Assembly: GCA_001792895.1 (NCBI GenBank)
Contig: MARA01000025.1
Coordinates: 310,001 to 374,000 of the forward strand
Length of the DNA stretch: 64,000 nt
Direction: 5' to 3'
DNA from: Lentinus brumalis
Taxonomy: Eukaryota; Basidiomycota; Agaricomycetes; Polyporales; Polyporaceae
Part shown: in pieces, positions 40,984 through 53,147 of the stretch
Layout: every line of letters begins with the position of its first letter
Numbering within the stretch: the stretch's first letter is position 1
Notes under the pieces: model-generated
Databases searched by the model: none
What the model was told of the DNA's origin: nothing
What the model saw: only the letters and a program-made list of their open reading frames with translations
Made by a program: the position numbers and the translations under genes

Positions 40984-43900
40984 TTAGTCGTAGATGGGTA
41001 ACGGCATCAACCTGTGCAGGCTTCGTGAGCACCACACACGCAACGAGCGGACAGCACGTAGAGGACTCACCTGTCAGACGGGAACAAGAAGTTGTTCGCG
41101 ACATCCTCTCCCTCAAGGAACCGAGTGGGGTACAGCACTACACTACCCGTCAGCGCACTCAATCCGACACACAGACAACGCAGGACGTACCGAGATGACC
41201 TCGCAACTCATTGAGGAGGTTCTCCATCTCCTCCCTCTCGGCCTGGTCGAACGGCTTCGGGCCTTTCGCAGCAGGCTTCTTGTCCTTGTCTTTCTCCTTC
41301 TCCTTCCCACTCCCATTGACCGGCGGCGTCGGGCTCTCTGGAGGTTGCGGCGTGTTGCGAGACTGAGACTGAGTCCCAGACACAGACTCGTCGTCAGCAT
41401 GCTCCCTCTCCCGTGCAAGGGCGTCCTCAGAGGCGTTTACATAGTGCTCAGCTATGCGTGCTTGTCCAGGCGCCTCAGCATCAGCAGCCTCGGACGGCAT
41501 GCGAGCGAGAGGAGGGTCAGATGTGTCGTGATCCTTGACCTGTGTGCGGGTAAGAGACGGAAACGCTGTAGCCACAGAAGACATACCGGCTTATTCAACC
41601 GCTCATGATGAACGATGAACTCCTTATACTGCTTCCACGTCGTAACGAGGTCATCCGGTATAGCGTGGAACACCTTTCGGAAGATCTCCGTCTGATTGTG
41701 TCTTTAGCACCTCTGTCATGAACAAGTCGAAGACACTCACGTTGTGAGCAGCGCTCGCAACCCAGGTATCCTTCCAAAACTGGTCACAAATCGGGTCCTC
41801 GAAACCATACGGGTCCACATGCGGCGTAGGCGTAGGCAGCGTCCACTGCTTGTTGCCAAGCTTCGCCGTGAGGTGCTTCCTCAGCGTTGACCGTGCCTCA
41901 GGCGCCCTCCCTTCTTCCGAGTCCGCATCAGTCCTGCTAGCTCGCGCGTGCGGTGGCTGGTTGTCGTGCCATGCATCGATAGAAGCATCAGCTGGAGCAC
42001 CGTAGAGCTCCCCAGTCTCAACTCGAGCTTCTGTAGGTTCGTGTTCTTTCGCATTCGCATGACCGTTCTGCGCATGACCGTTCGGGTCCTTGCGAGTATC
42101 GTCGTTCCCGGCTTGCCCATCCTCCAATGCATCGAGGATGGGCACACCAGACTCGGGGTCCTTCGGGCGATGCTCAGCAACAGTCTTCTCCTCGAGCGTT
42201 GGGACGACGGAACTGGGGAAACCGGGCTTCGTTCCACCAGCACGAGTGGGCATCGTCCTCTCCGCGTCCAGGTATTGATCCCCGGCAGTGGCATCCCATC
42301 CATGAGACTTGACACCCATCTTACGGAGCACCTTTGCTGCATCATTCGATGCGACCTCGCCCGTAGCTTGCATGACTAGTGAAAGTGGTGAGTGAATAAC
42401 CACGTGGTTTCCGTTGAGGTATGCATACCCTGCTCAACGCCATCAAGCGTGTCATGGAAAAGCGCACCGGCAGCGTTACGCTGGTGGTGCTTGTCAATGT
42501 GCGTCACGCCGTCCTCCCGGCCATACTCCTGCTCGCCCTCCGGGTCCCAGGGTTCCTGTTCATGCGCTTCCTTAGTGGGCTCCGACGCCATGAGATCCTC
42601 TTCATACAGACTGTCGACGTCTACGCCAAGGTGTTCTCGCATGAGTCGTACACGCAGTGAGTGAGCGAAGCGTCCGACTTTGAACGGCTTCCCCGCCATT
42701 GTGCTGTGGAGACGTGTCAGCATAGTACAGGACTGACGTACGTGTCGCGACTGACCAGTCTATCATGTCTGTGTCACGAATGACTGCAGCGATCTCTGAG
42801 TCACGATCTCCCCGCTGGGACCGCTCGTTGATGTTCGCACTTCCAATGATCGCAAGGCGGTCATCCACTATACAGACCTTGCCGTGGATATAGACTTGCT
42901 CAGTCGTGAGTACATCTCCACGAAGCTTGCCCCAATTGCGCAAGGAGAAAAGAGTGATGTAGTCGTCCGGCTGCATATGTTGCATGAGAACCATGTGGCG
43001 AGCAGACAAAAAACCCGACGTACATCGATGCCCTCTTTCCTCAATCGAGCGTAGATGGAGTTAGGACCGCGAGAGATCGTCCTGTTCTGGCACTCCAGAA
43101 TGATGCGGATTGCGCTAGCATCACTATGGTCGACCGGGAAAGAGAAGCCAGGAAGAAGTGGAATGACGATACAGCACTTCCATGGAGTACGTTCGCGGTG
43201 CGCGCGGATGATTCGGTGGACGATCGCATCTCCGATCCTATTCTCGATCTTGACCTCGTTAACGACCGTCCTGCATGCACATCAGCATCCAACAACCTCG
43301 GAATGATGAAGAGTGACTCACGAGGTAATAAAGAATTGGTTCTCGATATAGACGAAGTGCTCCGACATCTGGATCGCTACATGCCATGACGTGTCAACTC
43401 GAAGGTGAACCTAAACACTACAAAGCAGTCACTCACCCTTGAGGTACGCATTCTGAATCGAATGCTCAATGCGGTCGGGCGTGCCCATTGACCACGGCCC
43501 GGCAGACCTACAGATCTGCAACTCGCATGTGCCAGTGAGACCCATCTCCGACAACTCGCCCGGCTTAAACTCCGGAGGCGGGAGCAAGAACGGCATGGCG
43601 CGGGAATGGTTCTTGATCCGGAGCAGATGATTCCAACGCTGCACAAAATGCCGCGCAAGGTCGCGAGCGGGCTGTCCAACAATTTGCATGGAGACGTCGT
43701 GCCTGATTTACGCTCATAAGCAAGTGTACGTCCCTGGCCACGCAGTGGACGTACCATGGCATCCGTGGGACCTTCGACCTATCGTACATGTCTTCGTGCG
43801 GCTTGTTGAGCGTATGGAAGTCGAGCACGCGAGGGTTGCTATAGTCCTTGCCAGGCCAGATGTACTCGGGGCCATCAGGTCCGGGGTCTGGATCATCGAC

Positions 43901-46900
43901 AAGGACGTGTTGCGGGGTATCCCACCTGGTCATAACATAAGCTTGGTCTGTGACCGCAAAACCGGTCTAGACGTACCGGCCAAAGCAATGATCCAGCCCG
44001 CCCATGAATGCGATAGCTTGGTCAATGACACAAAGCTTCTCATGCTACACGGAAGGTCAACACCTCTCCCGCTGTGGCACGGCGGAACAACTCACATGGG
44101 CCCAGTAGAAAGTCCCAGTCTGGAAATGCGAAGGCGAGCGCTGAACCATGATGTTCGGATGCAACGCCGTCAATCGTTGCTTCGCATAGCTGAGGATGCC
44201 TTGTTAGATGAGATCATCTGGACATGATGATAGCACACTGACTTGCTGTCCGTGGGTGTCGTCTTGTTCGACACCTCCTGGTACAGAATGATGTAGATCT
44301 TCACTCCCTCCTTCGCCTTCTGCTCGAGCAGGCGGTCCAACCGATAGCGATCCTTGTTCGGCCGCCGCAACTGCAGCTCTATATGACCAGTCAGTCTGCT
44401 GTCGCGTCAACTGCCATGCAAGAGCATTACCTGGCGAGAGCCACCAGTCATGGATCTGAATTGACTCGCGGGCAAGGAGGATAGCTCTTGATAAATTCCA
44501 GTAATAGTCGCGCTATCATGTCATCACCGAAGTCAGGCAGTGTCCACACATGGATCTGAAGTGGACCCACCCCGTCAACCAACCACTGTGCAGCCACATT
44601 CAAGCGGATGGGCGCAAAGCTGTCGAACCGGTTCTTGCCCGTGTAGTGACTCTCCCTCGCCACGCGCTCGAACGCGGCAATCCACTGTAGCATCTGCCGC
44701 TCGTTCTTCGCATACAGCTTCAGCCGCGTTTGCGAATTCACGACGTAGAAAACATGCTTCGACACATCCTTAGAGCTCCGCTTCTTCTTACCGTCCTTGC
44801 CCTTCTCTGGGTCGTGCGCGTCGAGTGGGTTCGTGTTGGTCGAGGGATCGAGCATGGGCGTAGGCGGACGCGTCGAAGGTCCCGACGAGTCGCTCGAGGA
44901 GTCCGAGTCGCTATCAGACTGCGCATGAGCGTGCCCGTCAGCGGGCAGGTTGTTTGCCGACTTGCTATGTTCGCGGTGATGATGGGGCTTATTAACGCCC
45001 AAGTGGAACACCTTGGAGAACCTGCTCTTGACAGAACCGACCGTAGACTCAAGCCGCTTGCGAGGACGGGGCAGATCGGTCTTGGATTTATTAGGGCCTT
45101 CGGCGGCGGCCTCCTGCTGCTGATCATGCTCGCCCGAGTCTCCGTCGACCGGGTGGAACAGGTTGAGGCCCTGACGATAGTAGCGCGTGGGACGTTCGAT
45201 GCTGAAGTCCTGGTCAATCAGGAACACATCCCAAACGGTGAGCTGGAGAGGCTGTCAGTGAAGCACTACGTCAAGCGGAGATCTGCACGTACTTCGCCCA
45301 TCTCCTCCATCGCGACGAGGTAGCTCTCCCGCACAGCGCACCACCGCTGCTTCTTCTTCTCGCGCCACCCGGCAGATCTCCGCCCGAACGAGTTCTTAGG
45401 AGCAATACCTTCTAGTCGAAGGAATCCAGCCTTGTACTGCGCGCCGCCCGACTGAGCGAGTGCGATGGTGAGTGCGCCGAACTCGAGGAAGCCCGCGAGC
45501 CGGTTCACATTCGGATGGAACATCTGCAGAGCGATCAGTCATGCTACGAGGAAACAGCGACCTATCTCAAACGTACGACAGCTCGGATGACACCAATCAA
45601 GTAGTTCTCCAAGGTCTCGCGCTGCAAGCGGGCGAAGTCTGCTCGCCCGACATCGTTACCGCGCTCCTTCAGGAACTTGAAATATGGCAGAGCTGGAGCC
45701 TGGTGAGGATGTGCGCGAGACACGGAGCGAGCAGGCACGTACTCGTGAGGGGAAACTCGGGGAAGTTCTCGATATTACGGTTGTATGCGTTAGAAATCGT
45801 GTAATGACCGTGCAAGGAGAGGAATTCGCGCAGTTGGCGGTAAACGACCCAGCGAACCGCCCCGTTCGCATACTCGCACTCAATGCGGAATACCGCCTTG
45901 TTTCCGTGGAGCGGGTGCAAGCTGTCACTCACGCGGATGCGCAGACGGTGGAATAGGGCGGGAACTCTGCGATGGCCTCGCTCGTCGCGTTCGAACCACA
46001 GACGCAGCATGAGCGTCGCCAGACCGCCAGTGATCAACTCGTCCGTGATGTTGACGTTCGACGGCGTGACGGCGGAAAGTGCTGGCGGATGTGTCTTTGC
46101 TTGCCCGGCTATATGCGGCAGCAACGACTTCAGCCTGCCCCACTTTGGCGTTGACGGCGACTTCGCTTCGCGCTGTATGTGCGGCATTGATCTGGATATG
46201 CGTAGTCGAGGGGTCTTCGCGCCCTGCGGCGACGCCGAGCCGGAGGGACCTGCTTGACTTCCCTGGTCAGTACTTTCCTCCCTTCGATGCCCGCTGTCGG
46301 TACGCGGGGCTTGCGAAAAGTCAAACTCTGCCTGCTCCTCTCGCGGCGTCTCCCGGGGCGACTCGCTCAGCCACTTCTTCGGGTTGAACGCGTCATGGAA
46401 GTAGCTCTCGCGCCGCTTGTTCTTGCGCTCGCGCTGTTCAGGATCCTCATACTCGAGTGCGCCACGGAACGGAGAGTTGACAGGTGGAAAGTCGTACACC
46501 CGGTCCGGGTCCTCGTCTATGTGCGAGTCGACTTGCAAACTGTTTTGCCTTGACTGTGTAGGGGAGAATCCGTGACCTTGGGCGCTGGACAGGGAGTAGT
46601 TGTACGAGATTGAACGAGGAGGGCCGGTTCTGTGTTGCGGAGTGCTAGGAGGGGGAGCCCGGAACGTGGAGCCGCGACGGGCATGCGACCTGTAGTCATC
46701 AGTGGACGACTTGGACGCAGGGTAGGATGTGAACTGAGAGGCCGGGGAAGCCGGAGTGCTGTCGTGTTGACGGTTGTCCTCGCGCTGCTTCTGTAAGGTT
46801 CGTCAGTACGAGAGGACACGGAGTGGACTGTCCGCCAGCTTGTTGGAATGGTAAACGTGCAAGTCCATCAGATTTCTGCACCGAGAGCGGCAAGCCTCCA

Positions 46901-47843
46901 CTCTGTTCAGAAGACACAGCACAAACTCCTTGGACGTACCTCCTGCTTCTTCTGGGCAGCGTGTAGCGCGTCCCATGGACGTCCGTCCTCCGGCTTGATC
47001 TGCGCGAGATGTCAGTAAGATGCTAAGATGTGAGGACTCAGAGCACAGGTTGTGTGAAATGAGATCCGCGCATTCGCTCTCCCGGGCAGGCAGGCACCTC
47101 CAGCGCGTCGTATTAGTCTGTCAGAACGTGTGCGACCGCTGTCCCACCGCTCGGACGAGTTCTGAAATCTCGTCGTCACCACGGTCAGCATACAGCTGCC
47201 AGTGCGTCTACGAGGAGCGATTCGCCGGACGCCTATCACCGCCGCTACTGCTACTGCTTGTGTGCACCGAGGCATGTAGAAGTGTAGGAAATCGGTGGGC
47301 AAGTAACCAGACCCTCGTAGATCCTCAGGCGTGTCGCCGGTCGCATGAAGGCGATCTAGATCGCCGCAGCCAGCATAACGCTGAGTGGAAGTGGTCGCCG
47401 GGCCCGACATAGGAGATCAACAAGCAGGCGAACTGCGACTTCCGACGTACGCGACACCGAAATCGTGATGAGACCCGGGCGTGCGCTCCGCTTTGTTTGC
47501 GAGACATGGCGTGAAGTTAATGAACGTACCTCCTCCCCATTGACCGCCCTTTGGTAATCCTCCCTCGCCCTGTGGAGGATCGTCTCCTGGGCGTCGTCCT
47601 TGGACAGCGCAGCGTCCTGGTCGTGATTGCGATTCCATGTGAGCGGGTTATCCTGGTTGTATGCGCGTGTTCAGCTCCGAGACGACACTCAGACGCGAGG
47701 AAACGCACTACGGGGGGTTGGGCGAGCGGCGGTGTGGAGGGATGCTCCTCCTGCTTGTCCGCCTGACGTTCGGTATGGTGTGTGGTGATGGCATGCTTGA
47801 CGAGCTCGACGAGGTTGTCGGGAGGCTTGGCGACGGATGGCAT
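40984..47843 (-). CDS. SPO14: phospholipase D1 (PX-PH-PLD, SPO14 type)
   Basis: This enzyme hydrolyses phosphatidylcholine to phosphatidic acid and choline, for membrane signalling and vesicle traffic. The ATG at 47843 starts a long disordered region. A PX domain follows at about 46050-45640 (FHRLRIRVSDSLHPLHGNKA, WVVYRQLREFLSLHGHYTIS, FPEFP). A PH domain comes next (FLEFGALTIALAQS, RWCAVRESYLVAMEEMGE, HVFYVVNSQTRLKLYAKNER), interrupted by an acidic Ser/Asp insert. Both catalytic HKD motifs are present: HEKLCVIDQAIAFMGGLD (split by an intron, about 44040) and YIHGKVCIVDDRLAIIGSAN (about 42880). The tail holds FEDPICDQFWKDTWVASAA, VLYPTRFLEGEDVANNFLFP and the last residues RLMPLPIYD, stop at 40984. 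It has many introns and roughly 1,900 residues. It reads as active. Confidence 0.92.
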
Positions 47844-48313
47844 GTCGATCTAGGACTGAGCGGGAGGCGCAAACATGGGCCGTGCGGGGGGTGGAGACGG
47901 AGAGCAGTGTATAAGTACAGTAAGTGCGGCTCGCCTTGGCTTTGATGACGTCTAGCCTGTACTAGCGCCCGCATGCTGTTTCACCAGCGCGACTGCGAAC
48001 TTGGGCCTTCTCCTCGTCCGCATGCGGCCAAGTAAGTATGCGCTCATAGGAACGTTTCCTGGTCCTCTGCAGATCTGGCAGCTTCGTATCCTCGTGTGCT
48101 GAGCGCGCGGGAGCGAGGACGCACATCATGCATCAGGCACAGGCGCCTCGAAGCTTGACGGGTTTCGCGCTTCCCAATTCGGCATGAACAAGCCTCCTCC
48201 TCCTTCGCCATGCACGCTCGCGTCTCGGCCTTGCTTCTGTCTCGCATGCTGCGCCACTAGTACGGCCTTTCTCTGATACTACTGTCTGTACGCGTCAAGC
48301 ACCCTGAGCAGCG
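47844..48313. promoter_or_regulatory. divergent promoter region, PLD1 / PHD gene
   Basis: These 470 bp lie between the divergent starts of phospholipase D and the PHD-finger gene. They contain both 5' UTRs. No further gene or repeat is seen. Confidence 0.45.
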
Positions 48314-50264
48314 ATGAGTGCTGCAGCGGAGGTCATCCCGCCTCCCGAAGTCCCCTGCTTTCGATGCAAGAAAAGCCACGATAACCCCGCGGCCTTTCTT
48401 ATGGCTTGCTGTAGATGCGAACGCGCGTGGCATCATAGTGAGTACTTGTCAGCGTGATGCTTCATTGCTTCCATCTTAATCCAAGACTGTGCAACCTGAT
48501 CCAGCGTGTCATATACCACCCGTGACCGAGGACGAACTCATGCGCCGCCTCAAGGCTGACAATAGCGGAAAGCGCGATGTGGGTCTGAGGGCTTGGCAGT
48601 GCAGGACGTGCACAAAGAAGAGACGACTTGAGGCCGAACCGTCGAGCAGTATACCCCCACCCGCTCAAAGACCGTGTCTCGCGCGCGAGACGACTCAACC
48701 GCCGTCCGACAAGACGTCGAAGCCATCTCTGGAATCGACGCTCAATGAGGACGATGAAGATGCCATCATGATCCTTGACGGACCTCCACTGCCAGCGCCG
48801 GCGGGTCAACTGGACTTCGACTTACCCAAACGGCTGCCGCCACCACCCGTCCACGAATCTCGAAAGCTGGATGATGCAAGCCAATCTCCACCTAGGAAAG
48901 ACACCGTATGTAGCAGAGTACTTGACAGTCTTGTGTGGGTGCTTACTGCCGACTCTTCATAGCCGGGAAGTAAGATTGTCCCGCCGAAACATAGTGCCCC
49001 TGCAGTGGTTCGTGTGAGTGTTCACCCCGTGTCTTCAATTGCGCCCACGCCTCTCGCAAGCTACTGCGACATTTTACTGCGTTTGAGTTTGAGGCAGACG
49101 TCCGTTGCAGAGTTCAGCTCCGCTGTGTCTCAGACGCATGTTACGGGTCGTTGGTCAACCAGTCAAGTTCTTGGTGGACTCTCGCGACACCCCATGTCAG
49201 GCCACATCCTGGGACTAAATCCCATGGTAAAATCGGTGCCTTCCTTGACTGCTGAAACTGTCGGCGTTGCGGACAGACCCATGAATGAATGCGAAGCATG
49301 TCCTGGAACTATTGCTGTGTTGACGTCTGCCCTCACCCGCCTTTAGGATACGAAAGCAGCAGCGCGGGATCGCTCCGCCCGACCGTCGATTCCCCCAGGC
49401 CAACAAGATGTTACTCAACACACCAAGCCGACAAGGCCAGAACAAACCACCATGCAGCCTCCCTCTCGACCTCCGCAGGATGCGCCGAAAGCATCCCCGA
49501 CACTCATCGAGCCCACGCTTTCTTTGCCATCTCCCCCGCCTACACCAGCGATTTCTCAAATTGCTGGTCCGAGCACTTCCCGTCCAGTCAATCCGTCTGA
49601 GGGCCCTCGCACCCCGCCGCCTGCCTCCCCTGCGCGCGCAGCGTCCTCGCATCCCTCCCCTTCCGCCCACGTCGTCTCCACAGCCGACATCCGCAGGCTA
49701 GTAGCGAAGATGCGCGACGAAGGCCGGCTCGCGCCTCCGCCGACCATCGAGTACATTTTCCGCGCCACGGACAAAGGCAAGGCGAGAGCACCTGCGCCGT
49801 CGTCATCGAGCAGCGACTCTGAGCTGGACGGCGTGGACGAGATGGATGTGGATGAGCAATCTCAGTCTGAACCGGAGTCAGCTGTTCGGTCAGAGACGCG
49901 GCCGACTACGGTCACCCCGGAGGAAGAGGATCCACATAACATTGACGACCTCTACGGTGACGTCGCGCCTCGGTTCCGAAGCGCACCCGCACCCGCACCC
50001 CCTCCGCCCGTTCCGCCTCCCGCGCCACGGGTGCCCGTCACGCGACTTCCGTACATGGAGCGCGACAAGAGGCCCAAGCGCGACGACGACATCGACCTCA
50101 TCTTCGAGAAGATGGCGAGGATTGAGGAGCAGCGAGGGGAGGCACCGAGCCGGCCGAGGAAGTCCGTCGCGACGCACCTGGGTGGGAAGGCATTGAGGAA
50201 GAAGCAGAAAGCGGCGTTGACCTACTGCTCGCTAGACGACCTACCCGCTTCCGATGTTGCGTGA
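48314..50264 (+). CDS. PHD-finger protein with disordered tail
   Basis: The ATG at 48314 opens MSAAAEVIPPPEVPCFRCKK. The cysteine/histidine pattern C-x2-C ... C-C-x2-C-x4-WHH ... C ... WQCRTC spans two exons (48350-48610) and fits a PHD zinc finger, which usually reads histone tails. The rest is Pro/Ser-rich with an acidic stretch (DGVDEMDVDEQSQSEPES). It ends in a conserved-looking basic C-terminus: RLPYMERDKRPKRDDDIDLI, FEKMARIEEQR, VATHLGGKALRKKQKAAL and SLDDLPASDVA. Introns lie near 48437-48487, 48905-48960 and 49016-49345. It is likely a chromatin-associated factor; the specific complex cannot be told. Its stop is 340 bp before the next gene on the same strand. Confidence 0.65.
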
Positions 50265-50603
50265 GGAGTGCTGGACGCCGTATGTCGGATCAGGTCCACT
50301 GTATGTAGGGGAAGTAATCATCCTTGTAGAACAATACTCTGTAGCATCCTAGTCCCGTGTATACCCAGGCAACGCCGTGTATGAACGTTCGGATTCCCAT
50401 GACCACAAGTACGGGACTCACTGTCAGAGACTCGGACGCGTTGCGAATAGCGTACTGTAACTACATGACGCGTGATGTCACCACGCGTCTTGCGGGCGTC
50501 TCACTGTTTTTCTCCTCTTGAAGCTCTTCCGCGAACTGATCTCTGCCTGGGTACCGCGACACTCCTCTTCCCAGCAGCGGGCTTTCCAGGTTCTGTTCCG
50601 ACT
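50265..50603. promoter_or_regulatory. intergenic, promoter of the SET-TAD3 gene
   Basis: This is the short gap between two plus-strand genes. A pyrimidine-rich stretch at 50500-50530 precedes the ATG at 50604. Nothing else is seen. Confidence 0.4.
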
Positions 50604-52600
50604 ATGAGCGAAGACAATGCTGCAACAGCACCGTCAACGAGCACTCCGAAAGCCCCGGAGCACCTGAACAGCACCGGGCTTCGCATCGAGTATGCAGAGG
50701 GGAAGGGACGCGGAGTATACGGTGAGCCGCCACACGCATCACATTCAGTGGTACATACACAGGTACGCATACTGAGCGCGAAATCCGTCAGCTACCCGCG
50801 AGATCCCCGCACAGACCCTGATCGAGGTCAGCCCAGTCCTCCTCTTCACCGCAAAGGAGTACGAAGAACACGGGAAGCACACCGTGCTCGACCACTACAC
50901 GTTCGTATGGCGGGACGGGCGGATGGCACTCGCTCTCGGACTCGGTGCGTCTGTCTGGCCCACCCGAGTCCAGTCCGAGCTGATCTGAGTCGAAGCGCAC
51001 GGCTGACCCGCAGGCTCGCTGTTCAATCACTCGCAGAGGCCGAACGTCTCGTACACGATCGATCCCGCGACGGAGTCCATACGCTACGTCACGTCAAGGC
51101 GAGTGCTTCCGGGTGAGGAGCTGTGCATCTTCTACGGCCACAAGCTCTGGTTCGACCCCGTCGATGCCGCGGACAGGCCAGAGCCGTGTTCGGAGCACAT
51201 GAATGACTCGCCGGACGATCCTTGGAGCGCTCTTCCCAGGGTGGACGACGAAGACGACAAGGAAGAAGGACCGTCGACGCTGGGTGCTATCTTTGACGTG
51301 TTTACGGATGGAGATCTTGATGAGGTCGTGCCGGAGGAGGAGTTGCCTTTCAGGAGGCTGAAGCTTACGCCGGAAGACGAAGAGGAGGAAGAGATGGATG
51401 CAGTGCGAAGAGGTGAGTATCTCATTAGATGAAGCTGCACCCCTTGTGACGATGCCGCGCAGAGGACGCGTGGGTAGTTGACCTGCCGGATCCTCGACTC
51501 GCGGCTACAATGCTCAAGTATGTCTCATGCCCGCTGACATACGGCTCTCATGTTTCACTAACCGATCGATGTGCTCAGGTGGTTGAAGCCAAGCGGGTTG
51601 GATACTCCTTCCATGGCACATCTGAAGCGCATCCGCAAACTCGACGACAGGATGAGCATGGTGCTCATCCTGACCCGAGAACACCCTGATCCTCCTGCGT
51701 TCCCTGAGCACATACAACTTCCACCGCCATACGTAATCCCCGTCCCTAAGACCGCTGCGCTGACGATGAACTCACTGAAGCTCAAGACGTCGCTCTGGCC
51801 GACAATATATGCTCCCCGGAAGAAGTTCGAACCTGAGCCGTGGACGAAGGGCAAGATACGCTGGGCATGTGATGCCATGAGGCAGGTTGTGGAGGTAGCA
51901 CAACACGCTGGAACTCAAGGAGAGGTACAGTGGAATCCTCTGTCATGTATCGATCAGTGTGTCTGACCCGTCGCAGTTACCAATTGCCGCGTATGTCCCA
52001 ATACCATACGATGAGGAGACCAAAACCGCCACTCGCATGTCTGACCCCATCAGCGCATACGACACGCGCAAGTCCGCGTCACACCCTCTTCGACATTCCA
52101 TCATCAATCTCGTCCGCGCTGTCGGGGAGCTCCGTGCCTCCTCCGCCTCCTCAGCTGCCCCGTCCGCCGCTACTCCCGTACCCCCTCCACCGCAGCTCAC
52201 CCCGGTTATCGACGTCCCCAGCTCCTCGCTCGATCAAGTCTCCGCCGCGCTCTCGGAGCCACTCACCCATGTCATCACTCCTCAGCCTTCGTCCGAGTCG
52301 CAACCCGAAGGAGAAGTGCGAAACGGCGCACACTACCTCCTGACATCGCTGACGCTCTTCACAACGCACGAGCCATGCATCATGTGCAGCATGGCGCTCC
52401 TGCACTCGCGCGTCAAGGAGATCTTCTACCTCATCCCGATGGCCAAGACAGGCGGGTGCGGGAGCCTGACGTGCGTCCCGAGGCTGGAGGGCGTGAACCA
52501 CCGGTATACCGTCAATGTGTGGAAGCATGCTGGAGCACGGGATATCAGTGGGTGGGTGAAGGAGAGCGGGCTTGCAGTGAATGAGGCTTGCGATGCGTAG
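50604..52600 (+). CDS. SET domain fused to TAD3/ADAT3-like tRNA adenosine deaminase subunit
   Basis: One gene of about 560 residues appears to carry two enzyme-type modules. Residues about 20-140 form a SET domain: LRIEYAEGKGRGVYATREIP, GSLFNHSQRPNVSYTIDP (the NHS cofactor site, near 51020) and RVLPGEELCIFYGHK. After an acidic linker (TPEDEEEEEMDAVRR) and a bridging exon (DAWVVDLPDPRLAATMLK) comes a TAD3-like half. It shows MAHLKRIRKLDDRMSMVLI, SHPLRHSIINLVRAVGEL, the zinc-binding THEPCIMCSMALLHSRVKEI (near 52370), TGGCGSLTC and GVNHRYTVNVW. The active-site glutamate is replaced (HSI instead of HAE), as expected for the non-catalytic ADAT3 subunit that pairs with TAD2 to make inosine-34. The introns across the junction are canonical and in phase, which argues for one gene. 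A pair of adjacent genes misjoined is less likely. Confidence 0.82.
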
Positions 52601-52770
52601 ACTCGGGTTTGGGGGCCATTGCTGGAGGAGGAAGTGCGAACGAGGATTTCATCTCTAGCCCGTGCTTGGACATGCGTGCGATGCGCAGGCGATCTGGACA
52701 GCGAGGTATAGCCGACTCGCAGTCGCTCTGCGCTGCCGTGCGTCTCACTTCACCCCGAGCGCTGGCGGAA
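52600..52770 (-). pseudogene. C-terminal fragment of a TIGR04076-like gene
   Basis: On the minus strand the frame reads TAAQSDCESAIPRCPDRLRI followed by AR and a short tail. This resembles the last exon of the intact TIGR04076 gene 2.2 kb away (TAQNDWMSTD ... CCPSRLRIVRTG). DNA similarity is clear in the block CTGTCC(C)AG.TCGCCTGCG.ATCG.ACG. The first exon and the conserved GAKEGDSF region are missing, so it is a remnant. Confidence 0.5.
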
Positions 52771-53147
52771 CCGCACCGGACATGATACGAGTGAGTTGTT
52801 GGCATCGGTGTCTGCGGTCGCCAGCCAGTTGACCCGCGGGCTGCCTCCCGAGGGGTCGTGTCCGGAATGCTCAACGCATACATGACTCGGCCTGCGGGCG
52901 TACAGGTTACGGAAAAGCGCGCCTAGCTCTTCGGGTCTTCCTTTGTCACTTGAACTCCACGTTTGTTACATGTGTTTCTTTCATCTCTTTCATGATTATC
53001 TCTGTTGATCTGGGGCGCACCTACACTTCCATCTCTGCACCGATATTTTGCGCTCTCTGCACAAGGCATTGAAGCAGTTTGGCTAACGTGGTATGTGCAT
53101 ATACGACTGTGGGTCCCTCATGGACGTCTAAACAGTCCAATCTACAG
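52601..53147. other. intergenic with a gene fragment
   Basis: The gap between the SET-TAD3 gene and the first F-box gene. Apart from the TIGR04076-like fragment listed separately, nothing is recognised. The last 150 bp should hold the F-box gene promoter. Confidence 0.4.
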
